In this document: in pieces, positions 31,685 to 41,866 of the stretch
Layout: each line of letters begins with the position of its first letter
How positions within the stretch are numbered: the stretch's first letter is position 1
DNA from: Conchocele bisecta
Taxonomy: Eukaryota > Mollusca > Bivalvia > Lucinida > Thyasiridae
Reading direction: 5' to 3'
Length of the DNA: 64,000 bases
NCBI GenBank assembly: GCA_029237695.1
Contig: CM055265.1
Span: 40,665,840-40,729,839 of the forward strand
The notes under the pieces: model-generated
What the model saw: the letters and a program-made list of their open reading frames with translations, nothing else
Database searches by the model: none
Told to the model about the DNA's origin: nothing
Made by a program: the position numbers and the translations under genes

Positions 31685-32130
31685 AGCATGATGAAGAAAC
31701 CTGTACAAACTTTTTGACGTAAATTAAATGGCTACCGGTATGTTTTTCTGCAACCACGTGAAGGTAAGATGTCAAGGTCATGTAATGGTAGCACGAGTGT
31801 GTTAGAAATTCTCACATGTATCATTAGTGTCAAAATATTGAAGCAATCCATCAGGTAATATTAACCCTTTCCCTGTTTTGCGATATTTCGACTCTTCCAA
31901 ATCGAAAACATCTGAATAAAAGAATCAAATGCTGGGTCATATGATGGTTAAATTATCTGATAGAGTAGAAAACATTGTGGGAAAAGGAGAAATTGCTTGC
32001 TAGAAGCAATTTCTCCTTTTCCCACAATGTTTTCTAAAGACATCTTCTGTAGAGGCGTGAAAAGTTGTTTCTATCAGGGAAAGGGTTAAAGTTATATCAT
32101 GATGAAGAAACTTTTTGATGCAAAACATCC
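31685..32130 (+). repeat. dispersed repeat family 12, split by a TTAA MITE
   Basis: AAACTTTTTGACGTAAATTA and AATTCTCACATGTATCATTA on the left continue after the MITE as AAAGTTATATCATGATGAAG. Removing the MITE and one TTAA restores the text seen at 27316-27592. Confidence 0.65.
31861..32089 (+). mobile_element. TTAA MITE family 2
   Basis: Starts TTAACCCTTTCCCTGTTTTG and ends CTATCAGGGAAAGGGTTAA. The centre is a long hairpin: AAAACATTGTGGGAAAAGGA GAAATTGCTT and its complement. A second copy lies inverted at 40603. Confidence 0.8.
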
Positions 32131-33780
32131 GATTTCCGGGGAATGTCTCGCCCACTAAACGAGGCAGTCGCCACTAAGTTAAAGATCACCAAGGTCAAGG
32201 TCACAATATGAGGAAGTCCAAAATTACTGATACGAAGGTCCCGGTCACCAAGATCAAGGTCACACAAATGACACTGGATCGATAGCCATCAAAGTGAGGA
32301 AGGAAGCTATTGGAGAAGTTTGGTAATGATCCGAACGGATCAAGAGATATTCAACATTTGGACGTACATCAAAAAGTATTGACACAAAAGTCAATGTCAC
32401 CAAGGTGATGGTCAATGTCACTGGAATGACACTGGATGGATAGTTATTAATGTGAGGAAGCTATTTATGAAATTTGGAAATTAGGTACGGTATATGACTA
32501 ACGGAGCAGGAGATATTCAACATTTGGACACATGTCCAAAATTGTTGACACAAAGGTGATGGTCACTAATGTCAAGGTCATTTTAATTACACTGGTAGAT
32601 ATCCATCAATGTGAAGAAGCTATTGATGAAGTTTGGATATGATCCTACTAACGGGTCAAGAGATAATCAACATTTGGATGTACGTCCAAAATTAATGACA
32701 TGAAGGTCAAGGTCACCATAGTCACGGTCACCTGAATGAGACACTGGGTGGATAGCCATCAATGTGAGGAAGCTATTGATGAAGTTTGGTAAAGGATCCG
32801 TCTCACGGATCAGGTGGTATTCAACATTTGGACGTATGTACAAAATTATTGACATAAAGGTTAAGGTCAACGTCACCCGAATGACACTTCATCGAAACCG
32901 CTGCTTGGGATGGGTTTTCGGCATAGATTTTACAGTTGCTAATACATCAACATAAATCTCAAAGATTTTTAGTGGCTAATATTCATTTCTAACCAGGAAG
33001 TGAACGTGTCTGATTTTAAAAAGCAAATTTAGGTTAGTGAGACGCGTTTTTAGTGCAGTTTACACTCAAAATCTTTGAGATTTATGTTGATGACTATTAG
33101 CAACTGTAAAATCTATGCCGAAAACCCACCCCAAGCAGCGGTTTCGACACGCTGTAATGCGTTGTATAGGCGAATTCCAGATGTCTATATCGCGTGGCTT
33201 TTTGTTTCAATGGTGGCGAATGGGAGTTTTATACCTTTCTAAGTACTATTATTATTACACCCGGGCATATATGAATTGTTTTGTACATTGTTTAGAAAGG
33301 TGTTTCATGTATATACAAACAATAATTGACCATCCAAGACATGCTAGAATCACCTGTGATCAATGTGAGAAAGCTATTGATGAAAGTTGGTAATGATCCA
33401 ACTAACGGATCAAGAGATATGGAAAATTTGACGTCTAAAATTTACGTCCCACAAATATTAAGGTTACCAAGGTGAAGGTCAAGGTCACCCGAATGACAGT
33501 TAGTGGATAGCCATCAATGTGAGAAAGCTATGGATGAAATTTGGTAATGATCTGACTAACGGATCAAGAGATATGAGAAATTTGGCTACGTCCAAAATGT
33601 ACGTCCCACAAAGGTTAAGGTCATCAAGGTGAAGGTCAAGGTCACCCAAATGACACTGGATGGTTAGCTATCAATATGAGGAAGCTATTAATGAAGTGTG
33701 GTAATGATCCGACTAACGGATCAGGAGATAATATGGGAAAGTTGGCAATTTCCAAAGTATACGTCCGAATTATTGATGAC
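32130..33780 (+). repeat. diverged 150-180 bp tandem array rich in AAGGTCA
   Basis: About nine units share GATAGCCATCAATGTGAGGA, AGCTATTGATGAAGTTTGGT, GATCCGACTAACGGATCA and CAACATTTGGACGTACGTCC, each followed by AAGGTCAAGGTCACC runs. A 254-bp MITE sits inside (32893-33146). Half-sites TCAAGGTCA occur in most units. Confidence 0.75.
32893..33146. mobile_element. MITE with about 80-bp terminal inverted repeats
   Basis: Starts CGAAACCGCTGCTTGGGATG, then TTTTCGGCATAGATTTTACA, GTTGCTAATA and CATAAATCTCAAAGATTTT; the complement ends AAGCAGCGGTTTCG. Inserted in the array after ACACTTCAT. No clear target duplication seen. Confidence 0.8.
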
Positions 33781-33814
33781 ACAGCTATGTCGCACATTCC
33801 ACTATTGTGAGCGA

Positions 33815-34065
33815 GACAAAAATGGCTAATTGTTTCCGCAACCATGTGAAGGTAAAAAAAGTCAAGGTCATGGAATGGTGGCATGAGTGTGTTCGAAATG
33901 CTCACATGTATTATTGTCCAAATATTCAAACTTTTGGATGTAAAAATATGGCTAATTGTTTCCGCAACCATGTGACGGTAAAAAAGGTCACGGTCATGAG
34001 TGTGTTCCAAATGTACAAAACTTCTGACTTTACGACACGGATGACAACGATGGAAAAAGCGGCAA
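33815..34065 (+). repeat. dispersed repeat family 12, two tandem parts
   Basis: AAAATGGCTAATTGTTTCCG CAACCATGTGAAGGTAAAAAA appears at 33830 and again at 33948 (with GTGACGG). Confidence 0.55.
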
Positions 34066-34581
34066 CTTTAGCAGCAGGCAATTCATTATGTGAATATACC
34101 TATCGTATTGTTTGCCCTGCCCCTTTGCGTGCACATGTCTGGTGAATATAAATGTGCTTTCGAATTGCATGCAATACCACTACGTTATTGGCGATTTGAC
34201 ACCGAAGCATGCATGCATATGTCTAAACAGGATTTTGACAACAAGGCACGACGTCTGGTTTAAATATAACTTTTTACTTAGGCCAACAAAAATGTCATGT
34301 TTCAGGTAACCCGAATGACCGCAGCGAAATAGTACCAACCGTAAATTTAAAAAAATAAAAAAAAATAAAAAAATCCCTACCTACCTACCTACCTACCCAA
34401 CATATTTTGGAAGCCGTTACAGCATTTTAATTGACATGAAATGCTACACTTCCATTGGTAGAGAAACAAGGGCAAACAATAAATGTTATTGTAGACAATT
34501 AGCAAGCACATAATTGTGTTACTATTTTGTGGTTTTAAAAATTACAAATACCACTTGTCTACATAGCATTACTTGTTAATA
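34066..34581. other. unannotated stretch with CCTA microsatellite
   Basis: AAAAATCCCTACCTACC with CTAC tandem units at 34370-34397, preceded by an A-rich run. A very similar A-rich plus 'AATCCCTACCTACCGACC' tail is at 63446-63500. It may be a SINE/LINE-type 3' tail, but no body is recognised. Confidence 0.4.
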
Positions 34582-35082
34582 CCGTATTCTTGCGATTATA
34601 AGTCGCATTTTTTTTTACTCAGATTTGTATCCCAGAAAGCCCCTGCGTCTTATAAATACATGTAGATACATGAGCATTTGTTTCCACTCGAAATATCGAC
34701 ATAAACGACCAAAAAAAATAAATAAAAAATACGTTCCTATATTTGTTGTTGTTGTTGTTGTTGTTAGTCTTTGGGGTAAAATCCGGTATTGGAAATATTG
34801 GATTCGTATTCTAAACAGTTCGCGCCTTACTCGCGCCTTACTCGTTCCGGCCCTGTGTCACATTCGGTACACATTTTCTATACCGAAGGCCTCTATCATT
34901 TTAATTATCTTTTGAAAACATTTACCGGGCCCATATCGGTCGGTGTCATTTTGCCGTGAAAAATATTGCATGACGCCATTAACGGTAAATACCATAATGC
35001 AATTCCACGAAAGTTATAAAACTCCATCATTAGTTTCGAAACTGTGTGTTTACACGATGCTGATGAAAGTGGCAAGCCTAAG

Positions 35083-35270
35083 TCAGCTGGCCCACAGGTG
35101 GAAGACTCGGACCTATGACACCAAAAAAAATGCCTATTAAAAAAATCCCATTACCCCACCCACTTAGCATATGGTACTGTACGAGACCAAGTGGGTGGGG
35201 TAATGGAATTTATTTTAATAGGCATTTTTTTTGTATCATAGGTCCGAGTCTTCCACCTGTGAGCTGGCCG
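35083..35270. repeat. foldback with about 80-bp arms
   Basis: CAGCTGGCCCACAGGTGGAA, GACTCGGACCTATGA, AATGCCTATTAAAA and CCATTACCCCACCCACTT pair with their complements; the spacer is about 25 bp (AGCATATGGTACTGTACGAG). Confidence 0.75.
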
Positions 35271-35839
35271 ACATCAAACACACCGCGTGTCAAGATTTAC
35301 AACATAAAGCCATATCAATATCAACACACGCGGTTGCTGACGTCAGTTTCGTATTCGTCACTAAACTGGTACCCTGTCTGATGCGTCCCAGTGAAACAAT
35401 ACTATCGAGAACCAGACTCTATTTATGACACGGCTTATTGCATTAGCGACCAGACCAGGCGGTGGATTCGCGTAGTCTGCACATGGTTTACAATGTTCGC
35501 CAATCTCTAATTAAAAACATTATAATTACGTCAGCGGACAATGCCAATTTGTCATAGCTATAGGCTGCTTTCAGCGTCATTTACGGAAGATACAACTGAT
35601 TTTGAAATATTACATACTGTAGGCGAAAGTTGTGTGTTACTTTGTGGAAAAAAATTGATAACACCCAACCGTGCCAACTAACAGGTGCTTATCTGATGTC
35701 ATCATTCAGCATGAGACTGTAAACTGTGTGACCTTTAGGCTATGTTTTGAAATTGCACTGATTGGTCAACACGCTTTTTGATGTGTGCCGCAGATGTGGC
35801 GAACGTGCGACTTTCATCCTCGCATCATGGGGACAATCA

Positions 35840-36074
35840 GTAACCCATTTCATGCTCAGGATATGCTTAATTATGTTTGCGGAAAATCCTGGAAAATCCT
35901 AAATATTTTCCTTCTATGCACTCGGAAGTATATGCCGCGATCACCATTTAAACCGTTTCGTCGAGACGGTACAAATGAGTGGTGACAACATATACTTTCA
36001 GTGAGAAATAACAAAAATAAAATATTTAATAAATTTCATATCCGTAAATGTGTATTCAGAAAGGAACGGGTTAA
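35840..36074. mobile_element. TTAA MITE family 3
   Basis: Starts GTAACCCATTTCATGCTCAG (TTAA decayed) and ends GAAAGGAACGGGTTAA. Core GTATATGCCGCGATCACCAT and GTCGAGACGGTACAAATG. Confidence 0.65.
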
Positions 36075-36692
36075 AAAAAAACACTCTGAATTATATACGC
36101 ACGCAGATCTGTCGCCATATTTCGCCGATTTGATTTCGAAAATAGTTTCCGTAAATGATGTTGAAAAGAGATAATACATACCGCAATCAATAATTAACAA
36201 TATAATACCACTTTCGGCAGCAATATGATCGCAAATATAACACGATTTATGACAATAGCCTGTTACACATTTAACGCGATTTTGATATACAAATAGGGAA
36301 ACAAATCGGGAGCCAATGCACAAACGTGTACTAACCGAGCACGTGTTATAGTGAAGCGTGTACTACCGAGTTCACGGTGTAATTGAAGATACTAGAAAAC
36401 GGTGAAATACGGACCGGGGAATCACGGACATAGTCGGCAAATTACGGACATAGCAAACTATGATAGGAAAAATACAGACAAAAACGTCCAAGGTACGAAT
36501 AAAAAAACAATGTGGGGGAATAAATAACAACAACAACTAGGCGAGTTTTTTTCATTTTTTTTGTTTCATTTTGTTAGGAAAATTGGGTGCGTCTTATAAT
36601 CTCATGTAGACATTTTCCCCCAGATTTTGGACTGAAAATAGGGGTGCGTCTTATGCACTGTTGCGACCTATAATCGCAAGAATACGGTATAC

Positions 36693-36797
36693 ACCCCTTT
36701 TAATAAATGGACTAGTCTGAAAATCATTTTACGATGGTTGGATTGGTTTAAAAATTAAATCAAATTCCATTCCAGTTACTTAGGGGTGAAAGGGTTA
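36693..36797. mobile_element. TTAA MITE family 5, right half
   Basis: ACACCCCTTTTAATAAATGG to CAGTTACTTAGGGGTGAAAG + GGTTAA. The left half is absent; it begins abruptly next to the TA flank of the 2.1-kb element. Confidence 0.6.
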
Positions 36798-37149
36798 AAT
36801 AGGTTGCCTTAATTATTATCATAATAAACGTAAATATTTGAACACCATTTATTCCAGGAAACAAACATGAATATATGGAACATGAACAGATGCTTCATAG
36901 ATAAATAATATAAATTTTATTGCAACTTACCAGTGTTTTGTCTCAGTTTGCCCAGTCTCATGTTCAAAACGAGCATGATCAGTTTTGTGGTCGGTTTTGT
37001 GGTCAGATTGTTTCTCCATGTTCAATCGCAATCACAGATAATCAACACCCACTGAAACCAATGTCCAACTCATTCTATACCAATTACATGCATTTGAGTA
37101 TCTGGTAAAAATCAATAGCGTTCAATTTTAAATGGAACATCATCTGAAA

Positions 37150-37325
37150 AATCCAGCTTTATGTCAATCCTGTCCAGTGTAGACCCTGATCAGCCTGCAA
37201 TTCTGGTGTAGCTTGACTGTAGATCCATGATGGCTGGCTTGATTGAATGGCGAACAGTGAAGCCCCAGACCAGACTGCGTGGATGCGCAGTCTGGTCTGG
37301 GGATTCACTGTTTGCAAATTCAGTC
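37150..37325. mobile_element. family 7-related element with strong hairpin
   Basis: GAATGGCGAACAGTGAA, then CCCCAGACCAGACTGCG / CGCAGTCTGGTCTGGGG around TGGATG, then TTCACTGTTTGCAAATTCA. Terminal repeats of family 7 are degraded. Confidence 0.55.
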
Positions 37326-37551
37326 AATATAAAAATAGGCCCGGTTTTACAGATGGTCACAAAATTACAAAAGAGTCCAGTAATTCATTTAAACAAACTT
37401 CCAATTGTCAAATATTTTCCCAGCAACTGCGAGCACTAGTCAAATATTGGAGAAAGTCTTCTTGCAATGCATGGTGATTTGAAATTATAACTGTATGTAC
37501 TTCAACGAGATCAATGCACGAGCAACATGGTAAACGGGGCTTTATCCCGTT

Positions 37552-37779
37552 TTAACCCTTAGTCCGCTACACACAACAATTGTCGTTTGATGTTGCTTTT
37601 ATATCTTGCCTTATTTCTCAATAAAAACATGGTTTGACACTTCAGAATTCTGAAGTGCTGTCAAAGCATGTTGTAAATTATTCTAAAGTGCTGTGAAAGT
37701 ATGTTTTTTATGATAAAAAATGGAAAATAGAAAATAAACAGCAGACGACAACAAATTAAGACAGCTGTCTAAGGGTTAA
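37552..37779. mobile_element. TTAA MITE family 1
   Basis: Starts TTAACCCTTAGTCCGCTACA and ends AGCTGTCTAAGGGTTAA. Contains an extra arm TTCAGAATTCTGAAG. Its right TTAA (37776-37779) is shared with the next copy. Confidence 0.7.
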
Positions 37780-37956
37780 TCCTTACTCCGCTGAATTAAA
37801 TTTTGTTGTCTGCCGGAAATGTTATATTTTCAATATTTCTCGACAAAAACCTGTTATGACAGCGCTCCACTGGAGTCAAAACTGCTTATTTTTAAGAATT
37901 AAGGCAAAAGTGAAAAACAGCATAGTGAGGGTTATGTTAGACGTAGTGAGGGTTAA
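37776..37956. mobile_element. TTAA MITE family 1, subtype B, chained
   Basis: Starts TTAATCCTTACTCCGCTGAA and ends GTAGTGAGGGTTAA, with a small duplication of GTGAGGGTTA near the end. Right arm strongly shortened. Confidence 0.6.
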
Positions 37957-38147
37957 GATAGACGTTAGACAATTAATTCTAAAACTGTTCCCATAATATT
38001 TTGTGTATTTTTCATTGAAAATGATTCTAAAGTGTTGTTAAACCATGGTTTTGATGTGAAAAATGGATAAAAAAAAATAACAAGGGCATCGTTATCACTA
38101 AGCTAATCGCCTCACTGGCAGCATTGAAAAGAAAACTTTATGACAGT

Positions 38148-38522
38148 TATAATTCCAGCACAAAAATATTTACACAATTCCCTAACATTTGATTGGCCCG
38201 TAGCAAGTCTCTGTCCAAAATTTATATCCCAGTAAACCCCCACGCCAAACTACTTTCCGTAATCGTGAGGCGCAGTTAAAATAATTCTTAAGAAAACGGA
38301 AAATAAACACATTTTCTTGATGAATTTATTTCAAATGCTGGAATTATAAGGAATGAATGGCCTTTTTGTGAATTACAATTTTCAAAAAAAAATCCAAAAA
38401 ATAAATATATATTTTTTTTTTTTTTTTCGAAAATTGTAAATTTTATCGCTTCGTCCGGTATTCCCGCGACTTTTCCAAGTTTATACCCCGATAAATTCCA
38501 CAAAAAGGCCATTCATTCCTAT
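38148..38522 (-). mobile_element. family 8 foldback element, inverted
   Basis: Reverse orientation of the 28321 and 29115 copies: starts ATAATTCCAGCACAAAAATA and ends GGCCATTCATTCCTAT. The spacer includes T and A homopolymer runs (38386-38428). Confidence 0.65.
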
Positions 38523-38722
38523 ATTGTCTTACAAACAAGGCGAACATAAATCCTCAGTGACCCTGACCTTGGGCGGTCGGACGTAGGTCAGTCATATGCA
38601 AAACACCATCCCTAGACACACATTGTGGCCAAATATTATCAAAATCAGTGAAACGGTTCTCGAGTTATTTAGAAATGAAAGGTGTTACCAACATACGCAC
38701 ACACGTATGTACGCACGTATAC

Positions 38723-38986
38723 CAGTAGCCCATTTCATCAACATTGCAAAGTATACTTTAGTAGCAAAGTATACTTTGAGGGAGAAATTTTCAATTTTAT
38801 GATAAATTTATTAATTTTTATTATACTGAATTTATTACATTATCACAGCCAATTTGGCTGTGATAATGTAATAAATTCAGTATAATAATTCTGCATACTT
38901 TTAATCATGAAATATATGCATTTGTTAGTTCTATATGAAATAATGCATTTCAGGGAAAATAAATGATTACTCCCTCAAAGCTACTG
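38723..38986. mobile_element. family 6 MITE, right end truncated
   Basis: CAGTAGCCCATTTCATCAAC on the left and a complete central hairpin CACAGCCAATTTGGCTGTG. The right terminal repeat is collapsed to CCCTCAAAGCTACTG, having lost both AAAGTATACTT motifs. Confidence 0.65.
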
Positions 38987-39058
38987 GGCTAACGCTATAT
39001 CTCCTCTTGCCTATAGGCAACGGGATAATCAGACAAAATGATTTCAGCATTGTAAGTG

Positions 39059-39271
39059 TTAACCCTCACTATGCGGGAGACGAAAATTGTTGTCTGCTGT
39101 TTTTCATTTTTGCCTTAATTCTTAACAAAATAAAGGTTTTGACAGCACATGAGAATCGTCTCCAGTGAAGACGATTCTCATGCACTGTCAAAACAGGTTT
39201 TTGTGGAGAAATATTGAAAATAAAACATTTCCAGCAGACGACAACATCTAATTCAGCGTAGTAAGAGTCAA
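39059..39271. mobile_element. TTAA MITE family 1, subtype B
   Basis: Starts TTAACCCTCACTATGCGGG. The palindrome TTTTGACAGCACATGAGAAT CGTCTCCAGTG is nearly perfect. The right TTAA has decayed to TCAA. Confidence 0.7.
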
Positions 39272-39285
39272 TACCGTACACAATG

Positions 39286-40165
39286 TAGTTTGTTTGTTTG
39301 TTTGTTTCTTTGTTGGGGTTTAACGGCCTATCAACAGCTAAGGTCATTTAAGGCCGGGTCAATAGGTTTAGAACTAAATCCCATATATTATCTGTACAAG
39401 TACAAATACATGTTCAAGTACATGTACAAATGGGGGGAAAATCCCAAAATCAGAACTGAATATTTACAATAAAAAAATTATATATTCAGCCCTGAAATCA
39501 GAATGAACCTGATCTGATGCCAGGTCCTCACCACACCAGAATCACTTGACCCCTTCCCAAAAGCCGTAGGATCTGTAATAATCTTACTACTTTTATAATA
39601 TAATGTTTGATCATGTCCAGCTGTGTGCAAATGTTTGCTGTAGCCCGAGGGAACTGTTTGAACCCCAAGGCCACAGGCCGCGGGTTCAAACAGTTCACGA
39701 GGGCCACAGCAAACGTTTGCACATGGCTGGACATGATCAAACGTTATTGTTACATTTCCAACAAAAAAACTGATGTAATTTGAGCATTATATTCAGTATT
39801 TTCAGTACTTTTATAAATCGTCCCATTCACGTTGATAATTTTCGGTATTCATATTCCGGGGCCGCGTCATGAACGTCATGAACGTCATGAAGGCATTTCC
39901 GCGTAGTGACGTCATGAAGGCACTTGGTCTACACGCGGCCCCGGAATGAGCATTGCCTAAAGCCATATGCAAACAGCACGCGCTATATGTTTGCACATAT
40001 GTGCAAACAACGGAAACCATGTAACAATGGGCAATAACCCAATTCAACTCCCAGGTAACAAAAAGAGCCAAAGATCAAAACGTACCCGAGGGCCAAACCA
40101 GGCAAATCGTGATTCCTATGAGGAACCCCACCGTTAATTTACACCATCGCATTCGCCCAACCAAC
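39286..40165 (+). repeat. dispersed repeat family 10, split by an insertion
   Basis: Starts GTTTGTTTGTTTGTTTCTTT GTTGGGGTTTAACGG and runs to CTACTTTTATAAT (about 39598). It resumes AATGGGCAATAACCCAATTC at about 40025 and ends near CATTCGCCCAACC. Its text matches 26474-27196 and 49831-50005. Confidence 0.65.
39599..40024. mobile_element. inserted element with long hairpin and GC-rich CRE-like stem
   Basis: Inserted into family 10 between TTATAAT and AATGGGC. It has a 138-bp hairpin (39605-39742: GTTTGATCATGTCCAGC ... GCTGGACATGATCAAAC). It also has a stem CCGGGGCCGCGT / ACGCGGCCCCGG (39857-39948) enclosing repeated GTCATGAAC and a CRE-like GTGACGTCATG. A 3-bp AAT may be the target duplication. 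Confidence 0.6.
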
Positions 40166-40372
40166 CAACCCTCACTATGCGAGAGATGGAAATTTTTGTC
40201 TGCTGTTTTTAATTTTTGCCTTAATTTTTAACAAAAAAATGGTTTTGACAGCACATGAGAATCGTCTCCAGACAATTCTCATGCGCTGTCAAAACAGGTT
40301 TTTATCGAGAAATATTGAAAATAAAACATTTCCAGCAGACGACAACATTTAATTCAGCGTAGTAAGGGTTAA
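40165..40372. mobile_element. TTAA MITE family 1, subtype B
   Basis: CAACCCTCACTATGCGAGAG to GCGTAGTAAGGGTTAA. The left TTAA is degraded and abuts the end of the family 10 repeat. Confidence 0.65.
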
Positions 40373-40602
40373 TACACAATGTAGTAGATGAGACCTCATC
40401 TGAACAATTAAAACGAGACAAATTCACTACCGTCACAGAATGAAAACCAAATTGAAGGAACAAAGACCTGTCTTTAGAAACGTGAGGTAAGTAAATTACA
40501 TTCAGTATTGTTGTCGCTGAATGCACGTGAACTAAAGGAAAAAAAGCTACGACAGAAATTAATAATAGCCAAAGTTTACACAAAACAATATTAGACAGCT
40601 GA

Positions 40603-40828
40603 TTAACCCTTTCCCTGATAGAGACGACTTTTCACGCCTCTGCAGAAGTTGTCTTTAGAAAACATTGTGGGAAAAGGAGAAATTGCTTGTAACAAGCAAT
40701 TTCTCCTTTTCCCACAATGTTTTCTACTCTATCAGATAATTTAACCATCATATGACCCAGCATTTGATTCTATTCAGATGTTTTCGATTTGGAAGAGTCG
40801 AAATATCGCAAAACAGGGAAAGGGTTAA
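40603..40828 (-). mobile_element. TTAA MITE family 2
   Basis: Inverted relative to the 31861 copy: starts TTAACCCTTTCCCTGATAGA and ends AAACAGGGAAAGGGTTAA. The two copies are very similar along their whole length, so a recent common source is likely. Confidence 0.8.
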
Positions 40829-40898
40829 GGCCATAAAACCTGTACTTTGGTTCTCAGATACAGGGTCTGCAGAATGTGACGAGGGAGGGCAGATTTGT

Positions 40899-41172
40899 TT
40901 AACCCTTAAACCGCTATTTTAATTATTTGTTGTCTGCTGTTTATTTCTATTTTCCATTTTTATCATCAAAAACATGGTTTGACAGCACTTTAGAATAATT
41001 CACAACATGGTTTAACAACATTTGACAACATGGTTATAACATTTGACATGGTGTGACAACATGGTTTGACAACATCTGCAGTGCTGTCAAACCATGTTTT
41101 TATTGAGAAATAAGGCAAGATATAAAAGCAACAGCAGACGACAATTGTTGTGAGTAGCGGTCGAAGGGTTAA
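40899..41172. mobile_element. TTAA MITE family 1 with expanded centre
   Basis: Starts TTAACCCTTAAACCGC and ends AGCGGTCGAAGGGTTAA. The centre has gained several ACATGGTTTGACAACAT-type units. Confidence 0.7.
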
Positions 41173-41395
41173 TTATTTGTCGTCTGCTGTTTATTTTCTT
41201 TTTCCATTTTTATTATCAAAAACATTGTTTGACAGCACTTTAGAATAATTTACAACATGCTTTGACAGCACTTCAGAATCATTTCCATTGGAATTGATTC
41301 TCAAGTGATGTCAAATCATGTTTTTATTGAGAAATAAGGCAAGATATAAAAGCAACAGCAGACGACAATTGTTGTGAGTAGCGGTCTAAGGGTTA
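41169..41395. mobile_element. TTAA MITE family 1, chained, left terminus missing
   Basis: Begins at the shared TTAA (41169-41172) directly with TTAATTATTTGTCGTCTGCT, lacking CCCTTAAACCGC, and ends AGCGGTCTAAGGGTTAG. Confidence 0.65.
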
Positions 41396-41866
41396 GTATA
41401 TTTTTTGTATGAGATCTTCGTTTCTGATTTTTTCAAGTCACCAGATGCATTTTGTATGTCAATTAAACATGTGGTTCATATAAATTATATGCTTACTAAA
41501 GCTACTATGACCTCATTAGACGTGGAAAATCACTAGATTTTCGTCAGACATGATTTATTTTTACATATTTTTGCAGCGTACCGTTTTTTTTCGACCGGTG
41601 AACCTGTATACATTTACAAATTGTGTTCACGACATATATTTTTGAGAAGAAACAAGATTTATTTTTTCTTTCGAGGAAAATTGTTCATCCTCAGCATAAG
41701 GGGAGATAATCCATGTCCCAAGGGTCGGATTTAAAATTGAAATTAATTTCCAGTATCTACCTTCCTTATTAAAGAAAATTAAGTATTAAGCTCCATCTAT
41801 TTACAGTTTATAAATTACAACTTATATGGCGAATTTGCAAAGGGGATATAATAATACAGATTTACA

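Larger units (their letters stand above)
34582..36687. mobile_element. 2.1-kb element with 26-bp inverted repeats and TA flanks
   Basis: CCGTATTCTTGCGATTATAA + GTCGCA at the left is matched by the complement at 36662-36687 with one difference. TA lies immediately outside each end (34580-34581, 36688-36689). GCGTCTTATAA occurs just inside both ends. TA duplication and the 'GCGTCTTATA' subterminal motif fit a nonautonomous Tc1/mariner/pogo-like element (inference). It holds a foldback (35083-35270), a family 3 MITE (35840-36074) and a GTT microsatellite (34743-34765), but no transposase frame. Confidence 0.65.
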
